From Chitinophagaceae bacterium (GTDB taxonomy: Bacteria > Bacteroidota > Bacteroidia > Chitinophagales > Chitinophagaceae): a DNA stretch of 64,000 bases. The stretch covers positions 1 through 64,000 of the forward strand of contig JAHBTL010000023.1 of NCBI GenBank assembly GCA_019638615.1. The letters run 5' to 3'. The notes under the pieces were generated by a model, which had not been told where the DNA came from, did no database searches, and saw only the letters and a program-made list of their open reading frames with translations. A program made the translations under genes and the position numbers. Positions 9,204 to 18,884 of this stretch are shown here, one piece after another (position 1 is the stretch's first letter; each line of letters starts with the position of its first letter).

Positions 9204-10070
9204 ATGAAAGTAAGGATCGGCATTGTGTTGTATGCAGCATTTTTTGTTGTATTGCCCGGGTTTTCCACTAAAGAAGAACTTATACCTCAATTAGGCATTA
9301 TAGCTCCTATAGAGCAGGATAGCCTGGTGTATGCATCCGGTTTTCGCATGCTGGGTGAATCGGCAGGCAGGATGATTTCCCCTGCTTTAACAGAAAAACA
9401 ATTTCAGCAAAATCTTATACAAATAAAAAAAGCCAGATGCAAAGTAGTTTTGTGTAATATTTTATTTCCCGGTCATATAAAAATTGCAGGGCCTGATGTG
9501 AATGAGAAGCGGGTATTAGGTTATGCCGATTCTCTTTTTTCAAGAGCCAAAAGGGCAGGTATATCTTTTGTTATTTTAGGCAGCGGGGCTGCGCGCCATA
9601 TTCCTGACTACTATGATGCAGGAAAGGCACAGTCCGATTTTTCGGTACTATGCCGCAAGCTGGCGGCAATTGCAGGCAGGTATAGAATCATGATCGCTCT
9701 TGAAGGCCTTCAAACCGCTGAAACCAATTTTCTGAATACACTACAATCCGCAGCGGAGGTAGTGAGAGCAGTAAACCACCCTAATTTCAGGCTTAATGCA
9801 GATATTTTTCACATGCTGAGAGAAGGTGAGCTGCCGCAAAGTATTGTGGATGCAGCAGATGTACTAGCTTATTGTGAAATTGCAGAAAAACAAAACCGCT
9901 CTTTGCCGGGCGTTAAAGGCGACGATCTTACACCCTACCTGAGAGCTTTGCGAAAAGCGAAATACAAGGGATATATCTTCATCGAAGGAGAGTCGGATGA
10001 TCCCGGGCATGACATCCCCCTGTCTTTTAAATATCTTACCCGCCAGCTTGAAGAAGTATATAAAGAATAA
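9204..10070 (+). CDS. exported xylose-isomerase-like TIM-barrel protein, 288 aa
   Basis: From the ATG at 9204 the protein begins with a signal peptide (MKVRIGIVLYAAFFVVLPGFS). An upstream ATG at 9162 overlaps the GH20 gene and would bury it. The rest fits the sugar phosphate isomerase/epimerase family. The usual metal-binding acidic and His positions appear in 'IALEGLQ', 'NADIFHM' and 'IFIEGESDD'. Members of this family isomerise or epimerise sugars or related polyols with a divalent metal. Its position 10 bases after the GH20 gene suggests action on the released sugar outside the cytoplasm, which is inference. No lipobox is seen. Confidence 0.8.
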   Translation: MKVRIGIVLYAAFFVVLPGFSTKEELIPQLGIIAPIEQDSLVYASGFRMLGESAGRMISPALTEKQFQQNLIQIKKARCKVVLCNILFPGHIKIAGPDVNEKRVLGYADSLFSRAKRAGISFVILGSGAARHIPDYYDAGKAQSDFSVLCRKLAAIAGRYRIMIALEGLQTAETNFLNTLQSAAEVVRAVNHPNFRLNADIFHMLREGELPQSIVDAADVLAYCEIAEKQNRSLPGVKGDDLTPYLRALRKAKYKGYIFIEGESDDPGHDIPLSFKYLTRQLEEVYKE

Positions 10071-10170
10071 AACAGAAGAATTTAACAGGTAACCTAACCC
10101 GGCTTTCCAATTTTTTTCTACAGAGCAGAGGAAATTCCCGGGCCGGCCGTATTAGTATGAAAGACATATC

Positions 10171-11364
10171 TTGAACAGCGAACAGCATATCCGTTTATTG
10201 TTTAAAAAATACCTGGCAAACGACTGCAGCGCATCAGAAGCCGCTGAACTGATTGACATGATCCGGTCGGGCGAAAACAAAGTGCTGATAGAAAACCTTA
10301 TCAGTCAGCATCTTGGCAATTATGCTGCTGATGAGTCGTTATATAAAGCGGCTTCAGAGCAATTGTTTAAAAAGCTGGATCTGTCAGCAGGCAGCGAAGA
10401 AATCTTAATAGCGCCGCACAGAAAACCCATGTATCTCAAAATCGCCGCCGCTATTGTCGTAATGCTGGCAGCTTATACCACTTTTTATTTCTTAAAGTCA
10501 ACCGCTGCCAACCGGTCTACAGTAATTACGGTCCCGCAGGATGATGTATTACCGGGAGGAAATAAGGCTATCCTGGTTTTATCGGACGGTCACCAGGTTG
10601 AGCTGAATGAAATGCAGGTAGGAAAGAACATAGCCGAAGAAGAAGGTGTGATTATAAAAAAGTCTGCCGACGGACAGCTCGCCTATCACTCCGGCAATAA
10701 TCATAAGCCCGGCGGACTTAATACGGTAAAGACCCCTAAAGGAGGACAGTTCCAGGTGATTTTACCCGATGGTTCCAAAGTATGGCTGAATGCAGCATCC
10801 TCTGTTACTTACCCTGCCGTTTTCAACGCTTCCGAACGCCGTGTCATTCTTACCGGTGAGGGATATTTTGAGGTCGCAACTGTAATGAGAAATAACAAAA
10901 AAGTACCATTCATCGTGGAGTCTGGAAAGCAAAAAATAGAAGTGCTCGGTACCCGGTTTAATGTAAACGCGTATGATGATGAAACCGGCATTAAAACAAC
11001 ACTGATAGAAGGCAAAGTGAAAGTGGTAACCGAAAATGAAACGGTTATACTCAAACCCAGCCAGGAGTTCAACCTTCGGGCCGAAGGCATATCAACCAAA
11101 AAAGTGGATGTAGAGCCCGTTATAGACTGGAAAAACGGGGACTTCATTTTTGCCGACGAAGACATTAAAAGCATTATGCGGAAAATAGGCCGCTGGTACA
11201 ATGTAGAGCTGGTATATGAAAGCGAGATACCCAATGAAAATTTAAGCGGTCAGATTTCGCGCAGCAGGAATCTTTCCGATGTACTGCGGATGCTGGAATT
11301 GTCGGGCGATACCAAATTCAGGATCATCAATAATACGATTCACATTTCTTATTCCAAAAAATAA
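10171..11364 (+). CDS. FecR-family anti-sigma factor, 397 aa
   Basis: The layout is typical of membrane anti-sigma factors. A short cytoplasmic N-terminal domain is followed by one membrane segment at about residues 89-107 (IAAAIVVMLAAYTTFYFL). The periplasmic FecR domain spans about 180-290 ('TPKGGQFQVILPDGSKVWLN', 'GEGYFEVA', 'VLGTRFNVNAY'). A C-terminal DUF4974-like domain closes the protein ('IDWKNGDFIFADEDI'). The start is the TTG at 10171; the ATG at 10156 opens only a five-codon frame. It should bind the ECF sigma encoded at 5165-5770 and receive a signal from the SusC protein made just downstream. The separation from that sigma gene is unusual. Confidence 0.92.
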   Translation: MNSEQHIRLLFKKYLANDCSASEAAELIDMIRSGENKVLIENLISQHLGNYAADESLYKAASEQLFKKLDLSAGSEEILIAPHRKPMYLKIAAAIVVMLAAYTTFYFLKSTAANRSTVITVPQDDVLPGGNKAILVLSDGHQVELNEMQVGKNIAEEEGVIIKKSADGQLAYHSGNNHKPGGLNTVKTPKGGQFQVILPDGSKVWLNAASSVTYPAVFNASERRVILTGEGYFEVATVMRNNKKVPFIVESGKQKIEVLGTRFNVNAYDDETGIKTTLIEGKVKVVTENETVILKPSQEFNLRAEGISTKKVDVEPVIDWKNGDFIFADEDIKSIMRKIGRWYNVELVYESEIPNENLSGQISRSRNLSDVLRMLELSGDTKFRIINNTIHISYSKK

Positions 11365-11551
11365 AAAATCATTTTAAATCAAACCAAACTAAAGGCAATG
11401 AAAACGTATAACCCAACCTGATCGGACATAACGGGTATACTCAAAAGAATACCGGAAATGCCTGCCAGCACTCCCGGTTGATATTTGGGTAAGTCATAAC
11501 CCGATTTTTTGCTGCAATCCAATTAATCATTCACCCAAACTTTACAAAAGT

Positions 11552-14500
11552 ATGCAATTTGATACTTTAAAAGGTAACTCATGTGGCTGCTATCCGCGGG
11601 AAGTATATTTTCTTCTCACTAACAGGATGCGCCGCCTGCTCATGGCATTACCGGTTTCAAAACTAATTATGCAGATGAAGCTTATTTCTTTCTTCCTGAT
11701 CGTGATCTGTCTTCAGGCAAGCGCTTCTGTTTCAGCGCAAAAGATCACATTAAACGAAAAAGGAGCTTCTATCCAAAAAGTGCTGCGGGAAATAAGGAAA
11801 CAAAGTGATTTTGATTTCATTGTAAATGCCCGCAGCCTGAAAGAAGTTCAGCCTTTAACCATCACCGTAAAAGACATGCCTCTTGAAGAGGTGCTTCAGT
11901 TGATATTTGCCAACCAGCCGGTTGATTATGTTATTGATAATAAAACCATCATTATCAGGGATAAGACCAATGGCAGCAGCGCAGAGCCCGTTCAAAAAGT
12001 ACAAAGAGTAACCGGTACCATTACCAACGATAAAGGCGAACCGCTGTCGGGCGTGAGCGTAATAGAGAAAGGGACACAAAATGGTGTGGTGACCAACGAG
12101 AACGGGCGTTTTTCCATTACGGTGAAAGATCAGACTTCCGTCCTGCAAATAACCTATGTGGGTTACAAAAGCAAAGAAGTTTCTGCCGCATCATCACAAG
12201 TTAATATTGTACTGGAATCTGACAACGGGAGCTTAACGGATATCGTAGTGGTGGGTTACGGCACACAAAAGAAATCGGATCTTACGGGGTCGGTTAGTTC
12301 GGTAAAAGGATCCGATTTAACCAAATTACCCACACAACGCGTAGACCAGGCATTGCAGGGACGCGCTGCCGGTGTAATGGTGCAGAACACAGACGGCGCT
12401 CCCGGCGGTAATGCCATGATACGCGTGCGGGGAGGCAATTCTATCACAGGTAGTAATAACGCGCTGGTGGTAGTGGATGGAATACAGGGAGTGAACATCA
12501 GCACCATCAATCCTAACGACATTGAATCGCTCGAAGTATTGAAAGATGCTTCCGCTACTGCTGTTTACGGAGCGCGTGGAGCAAACGGTGTAATATTAAT
12601 TACTACCAAAAGAGGCGCATCCGGCAAACCTGTTTTCAACTATGGGTTCAGCATCGGCACACAAAAATTAAATCATAAGCTTAGTTTGATGAATGCAGGT
12701 GACTATGCCCGTAAGTCGAACGATTGGGCTGCCACCCAGAACGGTACTCCCAGCGCACCTATAGAGCCTGTTATCCCGTTTACAAAAGAGCAGATTGCAG
12801 CCCTGGATGCCAATGGAGGAACAGACTGGCAGGATGAAATTTACAGGAACGGCATGTTACAGAATCACCAGTTGTCGGTAAGCGGAGGAAATGATATGGC
12901 CCGTTATTTTGTATCGGGCGGTTATATGAACCAGCAGGGTATTGTGCTGAACACAAAATACGTAAGGTATAATTTAAGAAGCAACCTGGACCTTAAACTC
13001 AACCGCTGGCTGAGCGCGGGTGTTAACCTTAATGTAATAAAAGATAAAGGCAACGTGCCACCCGTGGGTGAAGGAACACGCTTTGGCGATATATTGGGGC
13101 AGGTGATCAATACCGTGGCACGATTTGACCCCATTACGCCTGTGTACGACGCGGATGGAAATTATAATTTTAAAGCGTTGAAAGGCGGCCCTGATGGTTC
13201 AAAAATTTATGCCGATAACGATGTGTGGAACCCAATGGCCACGGCACTGGAAACAAAAGCCGAAAAAAATAATATCATCAATGAGATCAGCACTTTCCTG
13301 GATTTTAAATTACTGAAAGGGCTTTCGTTGCGTGTTACAGGCGCTGCCAGCATCAACAGCAGCGACGATAAGCATTATTACGGCGCCAAAACACAACCCG
13401 GTCGTGGCGTGAACGGAATGGGAGACCTGTCGGAGAGTAAGTATGAGTATTTCCAGAATTCTAATATTCTTACCTACACCAATACTTTTAGCGATAAGCA
13501 TGCATTAACTATAACCGGTGTTGCCGAACAACAGTTGATTGAATCAAAAGGATCATTCATAAGCGCACAGGGATTTTTCAGCGATGAAACAGGGATCAAC
13601 GACCTGGGAGGTGCATCCCAGATCAATGAGCGTTATAATTCGTCTTCCAAACAAACCATTAATTCTTTCCTGGGGCGTGTAAATTATGTATTTGATGAAA
13701 AATACATGATCACCGCCAGCTACAGGGCCGACGGTTCATCTGTATTCGGGGCTAACAACAAATGGGGATATTTCCCCTCGGCAGCCGCTGCATGGAGAAT
13801 ATCGGAAGAAGATTTTATGCAGGAGATAAAAGCGATCTCTACCCTGAAGTTGCGCGGCAGTTGGGGGAAAACCGGCAACCAGGCGATTCAGCCTTACCAA
13901 ACACTGGCAACAGTGGCATCCGGGTTTAACTATCCTTACGATGGCAATACCAATCCTAATATTGGTTTTTCCATGAGCAGGGCTGCCAATCCCAACCTGA
14001 AATGGGAAACAACAGAACAAAGCAATATAGGAGTTGACCTGGGCTTTTTTAATGACCGGCTTACCGCTACTGTGGATGTATATAAAAAAGTAACTACCGA
14101 CCTGCTGCTGAATAAACAGGTAGAAGCTTACACGGGGTTTGCTACCATCCTTTCCAATGTAGGATCCATACAAAATAAGGGACTTGAAATATCGGTAGGC
14201 GGCAAGCCGTTGCAGGGCAACGACCTGAGATGGAATACCGCGGTAAATATTTCTTTTAACAGGAGCAAGGTGCTGGCCCTGCTGGACGATCAGCCCCTGG
14301 CGATACGGACCAATACAGGTGGAGGCTACCAGATATATGGCAGTGGATTTTCTTTAAAATATTTGCAGATAGGCCAACCCGTAGACCAGATGCGTGGTTA
14401 TGTAAACCTGGGCACCTGGAGCGAAGCAGAAAGAGAACAGGCTAAAGCTATGGGCCAGGCCCCCGGTGATCCCAAATGGAAAGATGTGGACGGCGACGGC

Positions 14501-15085
14501 AGGATTACCAGGGCAGCCGACGGCAACGAAGTAATAGGCAATGCTACTCCCAGATTTATATACGGCTGGAACAATAACATCACTTACAAAAATTTCGATC
14601 TCACCTTCCTGATACAGGGCAGCCATGGCAATGATATTTTTAACGCGGTACGGATCAAAACAGAAAGCCCGACAAACGGGTTAAGCACTAACCTGAACAA
14701 CCGGTGGACACCTGAAAATCAAAAGACAGATGTTCCGGTATTCCTGAGTTCGAGAGACCGAAATCAACTGAATCTCGGATCCAATCAAACCTCAGGAATA
14801 GGCAGTGATCAACGCTCCAGCAGATGGATAGAGGACGGATCTTATCTGCGCATGAAGAATATAACGTTAACGTATACCCTTCCAATGTCGGTATTGAGTA
14901 AAATACATATCAGCAGGTTAGCCGCGTATGTTACAGCCATTAACCTGTTTACCATTACCAAATACACGGGTTACGACCCGGAAGTGAGTTCCTTTAATGC
15001 GGGAGGTGCAGGAGGACTGGGGATTGATCTAAGCAACTACCCCACTTCAAAGGCATTTATGTTTGGTATCAATTTAACTTTTTAA
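11552..15085 (+). CDS. SusC/RagA-type TonB-linked outer-membrane transporter, 1177 aa
   Basis: After a long N-terminal region with a hydrophobic signal (MKLISFFLIVICLQ at about residue 42), the domains follow in order. A secretin/TonB N-terminal (STN) domain covers about 65-130. A carboxypeptidase-regulatory-like domain covers about 150-225 ('VTGTITNDKGEPLSGVSVIEKGT'). The TonB plug lies at about 235-360, with 'DIVVVGYGTQKKSDLTGSVS' and 'LEVLKDASATAVYGARGANG'. A beta-barrel runs to the end. The STN domain is typical of transporters that signal to FecR, which sits directly upstream. The start is uncertain: internal ATGs at residues 26 and 40 also precede the signal. Substrate is unknown; the neighbourhood suggests an amino-sugar glycan. 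Confidence 0.95.
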   Translation: MQFDTLKGNSCGCYPREVYFLLTNRMRRLLMALPVSKLIMQMKLISFFLIVICLQASASVSAQKITLNEKGASIQKVLREIRKQSDFDFIVNARSLKEVQPLTITVKDMPLEEVLQLIFANQPVDYVIDNKTIIIRDKTNGSSAEPVQKVQRVTGTITNDKGEPLSGVSVIEKGTQNGVVTNENGRFSITVKDQTSVLQITYVGYKSKEVSAASSQVNIVLESDNGSLTDIVVVGYGTQKKSDLTGSVSSVKGSDLTKLPTQRVDQALQGRAAGVMVQNTDGAPGGNAMIRVRGGNSITGSNNALVVVDGIQGVNISTINPNDIESLEVLKDASATAVYGARGANGVILITTKRGASGKPVFNYGFSIGTQKLNHKLSLMNAGDYARKSNDWAATQNGTPSAPIEPVIPFTKEQIAALDANGGTDWQDEIYRNGMLQNHQLSVSGGNDMARYFVSGGYMNQQGIVLNTKYVRYNLRSNLDLKLNRWLSAGVNLNVIKDKGNVPPVGEGTRFGDILGQVINTVARFDPITPVYDADGNYNFKALKGGPDGSKIYADNDVWNPMATALETKAEKNNIINEISTFLDFKLLKGLSLRVTGAASINSSDDKHYYGAKTQPGRGVNGMGDLSESKYEYFQNSNILTYTNTFSDKHALTITGVAEQQLIESKGSFISAQGFFSDETGINDLGGASQINERYNSSSKQTINSFLGRVNYVFDEKYMITASYRADGSSVFGANNKWGYFPSAAAAWRISEEDFMQEIKAISTLKLRGSWGKTGNQAIQPYQTLATVASGFNYPYDGNTNPNIGFSMSRAANPNLKWETTEQSNIGVDLGFFNDRLTATVDVYKKVTTDLLLNKQVEAYTGFATILSNVGSIQNKGLEISVGGKPLQGNDLRWNTAVNISFNRSKVLALLDDQPLAIRTNTGGGYQIYGSGFSLKYLQIGQPVDQMRGYVNLGTWSEAEREQAKAMGQAPGDPKWKDVDGDGRITRAADGNEVIGNATPRFIYGWNNNITYKNFDLTFLIQGSHGNDIFNAVRIKTESPTNGLSTNLNNRWTPENQKTDVPVFLSSRDRNQLNLGSNQTSGIGSDQRSSRWIEDGSYLRMKNITLTYTLPMSVLSKIHISRLAAYVTAINLFTITKYTGYDPEVSSFNAGGAGGLGIDLSNYPTSKAFMFGINLTF

Positions 15086-15146
15086 CATCATCAGTATCCA
15101 CCACCGGTTAGTACGGGCGGCTGGAGAAACAAAAAATACGCAGCAA

Positions 15147-16601
15147 ATGAAAACGAATACAATACATTCATTTAAAAGCATGCTTTCGCTGCTTTTGATT
15201 GTTGCAGGACTTTCTTGTCAAAAGCTGGATGAAAAACCGGAAGGCATTTCCACCCCGGCTAATTTTTATGGTACTCCCGAGCAATGCGAGGCCGCTTATG
15301 CCGGTTCCATGAACGCATTATACTCTACCTGGAGTGGTTACCAGAACGGCTATCAATTTTCCGACGGCCAATATGAAGGAGCTAGCCTGGACATAGGCAT
15401 CACTGCGTTCAACGAGGTATGGACCCTTCATTATAAGGCCATAGCGAACGTAAATGGAGTACTGAAAGCAATCAAAGCGGGCAGCCTCGAGGGCAATGCT
15501 GAAGAGGTGATCAACAACGTGATAGCGCAGGGTCGTTTTCTAAGGGCATTCAATTATTTCTACCTGGTAAGGCTCTACGGTAAGATCCCTTATATAACGG
15601 AAGATACACCTGATCCGGTATCTACTCCGCTAACATCCGAATCACGTCTTGAGATTGCCGCCGTATACGACCTGATTGAATCAGACCTTATGTTCGCTAC
15701 CCAACATTTGGGCGATTACGATGGAGCTATTCCGGGAAGACCCAATAAATGGATAGCCAAAGGCTTACTGGCAAAAGTATATTTAACAAGAGCTACCGCG
15801 CCGTTAAATCAAACCGAGAACTACGCAAAAGCACGCGACATGGCGCATGATGTGATTGAAAATGGTCCATATATACTGTTGCCCGACTTCAGAGATGTGT
15901 TCAAAACATCCAACAACCGCAATATGGAGATCATGTTTGCTTTCTATGAATCTCCACAAACACCTTATATGCCTGGCAATGTATGGGCACCTTCGGAAAT
16001 GGACGGATGGAGCGCCGGCCCGGTAAAAATATTATGGGCTACCGATATCTATCCTGAACAGCCGCGCAAACATAGTTACCTGCTGCTGGATTTTACTTCT
16101 AATATATACGATCCTTCAGCACCTATTATCAACTGGTCCGAATCTGCTGATGGCGTTCCGTACATAGGGAAATATAACATTCCTAATCTTACATACGAGC
16201 AACAGGTAGGCGGCGGCGATGCCGGCATAGAAATGAAAATACTGCGCTTCGCGGATATTTTGCTGATATATGCGGAAGCAGCCAATATGGCCAACGGCGG
16301 GCCCACACAACTCGCTGTAGACCGTCTGAACATGATCATTGACCGTGCAAATGCAGGTACCGGTACCGAAGCACGGGCAACCATGGCCATGAGCCAGGCG
16401 GAATTTGACAAGAAAGTAATTGATGAGCGAAGCTTTGAGCTTTGTTTTGAGAACGACCGCTATTTTGACGTATTGCGTAAACGTATACTGGAAGAAGTAA
16501 ACCTGCCGGACAATGCACAGGGATACGATGAAAATGACTATCTGTTGCCCATACCGGCGCTGGATGCAAAAGCTATCGGACAAAACCCGGGATACGAATA
16601 A
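15147..16601 (+). CDS. SusD/RagB-family outer-membrane lipoprotein, 484 aa
   Basis: A lipobox (AGLSC) ends the signal peptide. The sequence has the usual SusD order: an N-terminal 'FYGTPEQCEAAYAG' segment, the TPR-like helices around 'RFLRAFNYFYLVRLYGKIPYITE', and the C-terminal 'DERSFELCFENDRYFDVLR' and 'NPGYE' endings. It should form the lid of the SusC pore encoded 61 bases upstream and bind glycan or oligosaccharide at the cell surface. At 484 residues it is at the short end for the family. A stem-loop at 16618-16650 follows. Confidence 0.95.
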   Translation: MKTNTIHSFKSMLSLLLIVAGLSCQKLDEKPEGISTPANFYGTPEQCEAAYAGSMNALYSTWSGYQNGYQFSDGQYEGASLDIGITAFNEVWTLHYKAIANVNGVLKAIKAGSLEGNAEEVINNVIAQGRFLRAFNYFYLVRLYGKIPYITEDTPDPVSTPLTSESRLEIAAVYDLIESDLMFATQHLGDYDGAIPGRPNKWIAKGLLAKVYLTRATAPLNQTENYAKARDMAHDVIENGPYILLPDFRDVFKTSNNRNMEIMFAFYESPQTPYMPGNVWAPSEMDGWSAGPVKILWATDIYPEQPRKHSYLLLDFTSNIYDPSAPIINWSESADGVPYIGKYNIPNLTYEQQVGGGDAGIEMKILRFADILLIYAEAANMANGGPTQLAVDRLNMIIDRANAGTGTEARATMAMSQAEFDKKVIDERSFELCFENDRYFDVLRKRILEEVNLPDNAQGYDENDYLLPIPALDAKAIGQNPGYE

Positions 16602-16617
16602 TATTGGGGCTGTATAA

Positions 16618-16650
16618 AAAGGCTGTGCCTTTTCAAGCAGGCCAGCCTTT
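16618..16650 (+). terminator. putative terminator after susD
   Basis: An eight-base stem (AAAGGCTG/CAGCCTTT) extended by GCC/GGC after a one-base bulge is followed by a T/C-rich tract. It lies 17 bases after the susD stop codon. The T-run is short, so termination may be partial. Confidence 0.5.
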
Positions 16651-16790
16651 CTTTCCTCTGCCAATATTTACAATAAATATACACATGCAAAAGAATGCCC
16701 GGCAAAACGTCCACCCATTCTTTATATACAAACCGTTTGCTATATAGTTGCTACATGAATAAGTGTATACAGAAGAATACTTTCATAACT

Positions 16791-18125
16791 ATGACAATGA
16801 TAAAAAAGATTGGCAGTTATTATATATATACCTGTTCATGGCTTATACTAATGATAGCATGTAATGTTCCTGCATCCCAAACAAACGGTGATAATCACTC
16901 AAAATCTGATATTAAAGAACTCAACGCTTCTGAGATTGAAGCAGGTCAAAAAACGATCGCGATCATTGGCGTAACTATTATAGATGGCAATGGCGGAGCG
17001 CCGGTAGAAAACGGAACAGTTGTAGTGAAAGGAAACCGGATAGAAGCGGTGGGCGGTCCGTCCGTGCCGGTACCCAAATATGCAGAAGTTATTGACGGAA
17101 AGGGACTGAGTGTATTGCCCGGCTTTATTGATTCGCATTTTCATCTTGATAACATGAGCGGGTTGCCGGCATTGTTCCTGCAACATGGAGTTACTTCCGT
17201 CCGTGACCCCGGCGCCTGGAATGAAGCATACGAGGGTGAAAGAAAATACGGCAACATGATCCCCCGCCTGTTTTTATGCGGACCTCATCTTGATATGTAT
17301 CCCCCCGCGTACCCGCATGACGCGTATGTAGTACGCGACTCGCTGGAAGCAGTGAACCATGTAAACCGTGCGGCAGATGAAGGCGCAACAGCTATCAAAG
17401 TATACTTCAGGCTGCCGCCTCACCTCATTCGTGTTATTTGCAAAGCCGCGCACGTGCGCGGGCTGCCGGTAACGGCCCATCTTGAAATAACAGAAGCAAT
17501 GGAAGCGATTGAACAGGGATTGGATGGCATAGAGCACATTACTTCTTTCGGACTGTCCCTTCAATCCAAAAGAAAGGGTGAAAAATACAGGCAAATGGTT
17601 TTGAACGACAACAATGCGCGTAAGCAGGGGCGTTATGATGTATGGAGTAACATTGATCCAAATGACAGATTAACAGACAGTCTTTCAAGGTTCCTGGTAA
17701 AGAAAGGAACTTTTGTAAGTCCAACGCTGGGGCCTTTCGAATACCAGCCTTCGGATACTTTAACCGACACTGTTAAGCTGAACGGATTTAAAAATATGAA
17801 AGCTGTTACCCAAAAACTAAAGCAGGCCGGCGTTCGTATTGTACTGGGCTCACACTCCAGCGTTCCCTATGCCGAAAACGGCTGGGCTTTTCAACACGAA
17901 ATGGAGTTGTTCGCCGAAAGCGGTATCAGCAATTCGGATATCATAGTGGCGGCAACCATGGAAAACGCCCGGTTTTTCAGAATAGATGACAGGCTGGGCA
18001 GCATCGAAAAAGGCAAGATCGCCGACCTGGTACTGGTGAAGGGAAATCCTTTACAGGATATTAAGGCGGTAAGAAACATAAGCAGGGTAATGCTGAATGG
18101 GAAATGGGTTCCAGCCGGTTTATAG
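16791..18125 (+). CDS. amidohydrolase (imidazolonepropionase-like) lipoprotein with altered active site
   Basis: The likely start is the ATG at 16791 (or 16797), which puts a signal peptide and lipobox (LMIAC) at the N-terminus. Starts at 16695 and 16755 give long non-hydrophobic extensions. The metal-dependent hydrolase pattern is clear: 'DSHFHLDN' (HxH), 'TAIKVYF' (bridging Lys), 'VTAHLE' and 'GIEHIT', and the C-terminal 'GSIEKGKIADLVLVKGNPL'. The position that normally reads G-T-D and supplies the catalytic Asp here reads 'LGSHSS'. That makes standard hydrolysis doubtful, or points to a different catalytic group. The gene follows susD on the same strand; a role in processing the imported compound is inference. 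Confidence 0.8.
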   Translation: MTMIKKIGSYYIYTCSWLILMIACNVPASQTNGDNHSKSDIKELNASEIEAGQKTIAIIGVTIIDGNGGAPVENGTVVVKGNRIEAVGGPSVPVPKYAEVIDGKGLSVLPGFIDSHFHLDNMSGLPALFLQHGVTSVRDPGAWNEAYEGERKYGNMIPRLFLCGPHLDMYPPAYPHDAYVVRDSLEAVNHVNRAADEGATAIKVYFRLPPHLIRVICKAAHVRGLPVTAHLEITEAMEAIEQGLDGIEHITSFGLSLQSKRKGEKYRQMVLNDNNARKQGRYDVWSNIDPNDRLTDSLSRFLVKKGTFVSPTLGPFEYQPSDTLTDTVKLNGFKNMKAVTQKLKQAGVRIVLGSHSSVPYAENGWAFQHEMELFAESGISNSDIIVAATMENARFFRIDDRLGSIEKGKIADLVLVKGNPLQDIKAVRNISRVMLNGKWVPAGL

Positions 18126-18164
18126 TATCCCATCCGGAGAAAGCAATTTTTTAAATGAAAAAAC

Positions 18165-18782
18165 ATGCTGGATCAAGAAACTATACAACAGGAAAAGTTG
18201 AGTTTTGTAAACAAGCGGCAGATTTGTGACGAGGTAGTATGGATTGATTTCAAAAACGGCGACAGGAGCGCATTCGCTTTGCTGTACCTGCGGTATTACA
18301 AAATATTGATACATACAGGTACAGGTATTTGCGATGATAAGGATTTGATCCTGGATTGTATACAGGACCTGTTCGTTGAATTATGGAAGAACAAAAGCGG
18401 GTTGGGCCAACCTCAATCGGTAAAAGCTTATCTCACACGTTCGTTGCAAAGAAAAATATTACGGCAGCTAAAAAGAATACGGTCCGGCCTTTACCATTGC
18501 CAAGTGGAAACAGTACCCGATACCCAAACTGTTCAATGCGTTGAATTGAAAATGATTGCCGAGCAGTTCGGGAAAGAACAAAAAAGCCAGGTTCGCAAAG
18601 CCATTACATTGCTTACGCGCCGGCAAAAAGAAGCGGTATATCTTCGCTTTTATGCCAACCTGAGTTATGCAGAGATAGCAGGCAAAATGTCGATCAGTAC
18701 TGATTCTATTTATAACCTGATATCTAAAGCCATGGGCAACATGCAGCAGGAACTGGGAAAAATACCGGTGCGTACTTTATAA
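18165..18782 (+). CDS. ECF-type RNA polymerase sigma factor, 205 aa, no adjacent anti-sigma
   Basis: Region 2 is visible at about residues 30-110 ('GDRSAFALLYLRYYKILI', then 'DCIQDLFVELWKN' and 'VKAYLTRSLQRKILRQLKR'). Region 4 is at about 145-195 ('LLTRRQKEAVYLRFYANLSYAEIAGKMSIS'). It differs strongly from the sigma factor at 5165 and is not a recent copy. No FecR or other anti-sigma gene follows; the next genes are an amidohydrolase and a DUF4139 protein. Two hairpins lie immediately downstream. The partner may be encoded elsewhere, or the factor may be controlled by its expression level. Confidence 0.88.
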   Translation: MLDQETIQQEKLSFVNKRQICDEVVWIDFKNGDRSAFALLYLRYYKILIHTGTGICDDKDLILDCIQDLFVELWKNKSGLGQPQSVKAYLTRSLQRKILRQLKRIRSGLYHCQVETVPDTQTVQCVELKMIAEQFGKEQKSQVRKAITLLTRRQKEAVYLRFYANLSYAEIAGKMSISTDSIYNLISKAMGNMQQELGKIPVRTL

Positions 18783-18798
18783 AGTGGTTATCACATAA

Positions 18799-18851
18799 CG
18801 GAGACCGAGTCTCCGGAGAACATAATAAGTACGAAGTCAGAGACTTCGTAC
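18799..18851. repeat. pair of REP-like hairpins
   Basis: Two perfect stem-loops stand in tandem: CGGAGAC-cga-GTCTCCG at 18799-18815 and GTACGAAGT-cagag-ACTTCGTAC at 18829-18851. No T-run follows, so they look like repeated extragenic palindromes rather than a terminator. Both stems lie between the sigma gene and the next amidohydrolase. Confidence 0.65.
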
Positions 18852-18884
18852 AGCAAAGGGGTCAAACTTTTAAAACCAGGAATT

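Noticed and set aside
11395-11425. A tiny frame (MKTYNPT) in the leader between fecR and susC.
   Set aside because: Seven codons without a clear ribosome-binding site or repeats of a regulatory amino acid; a leader peptide cannot be argued.
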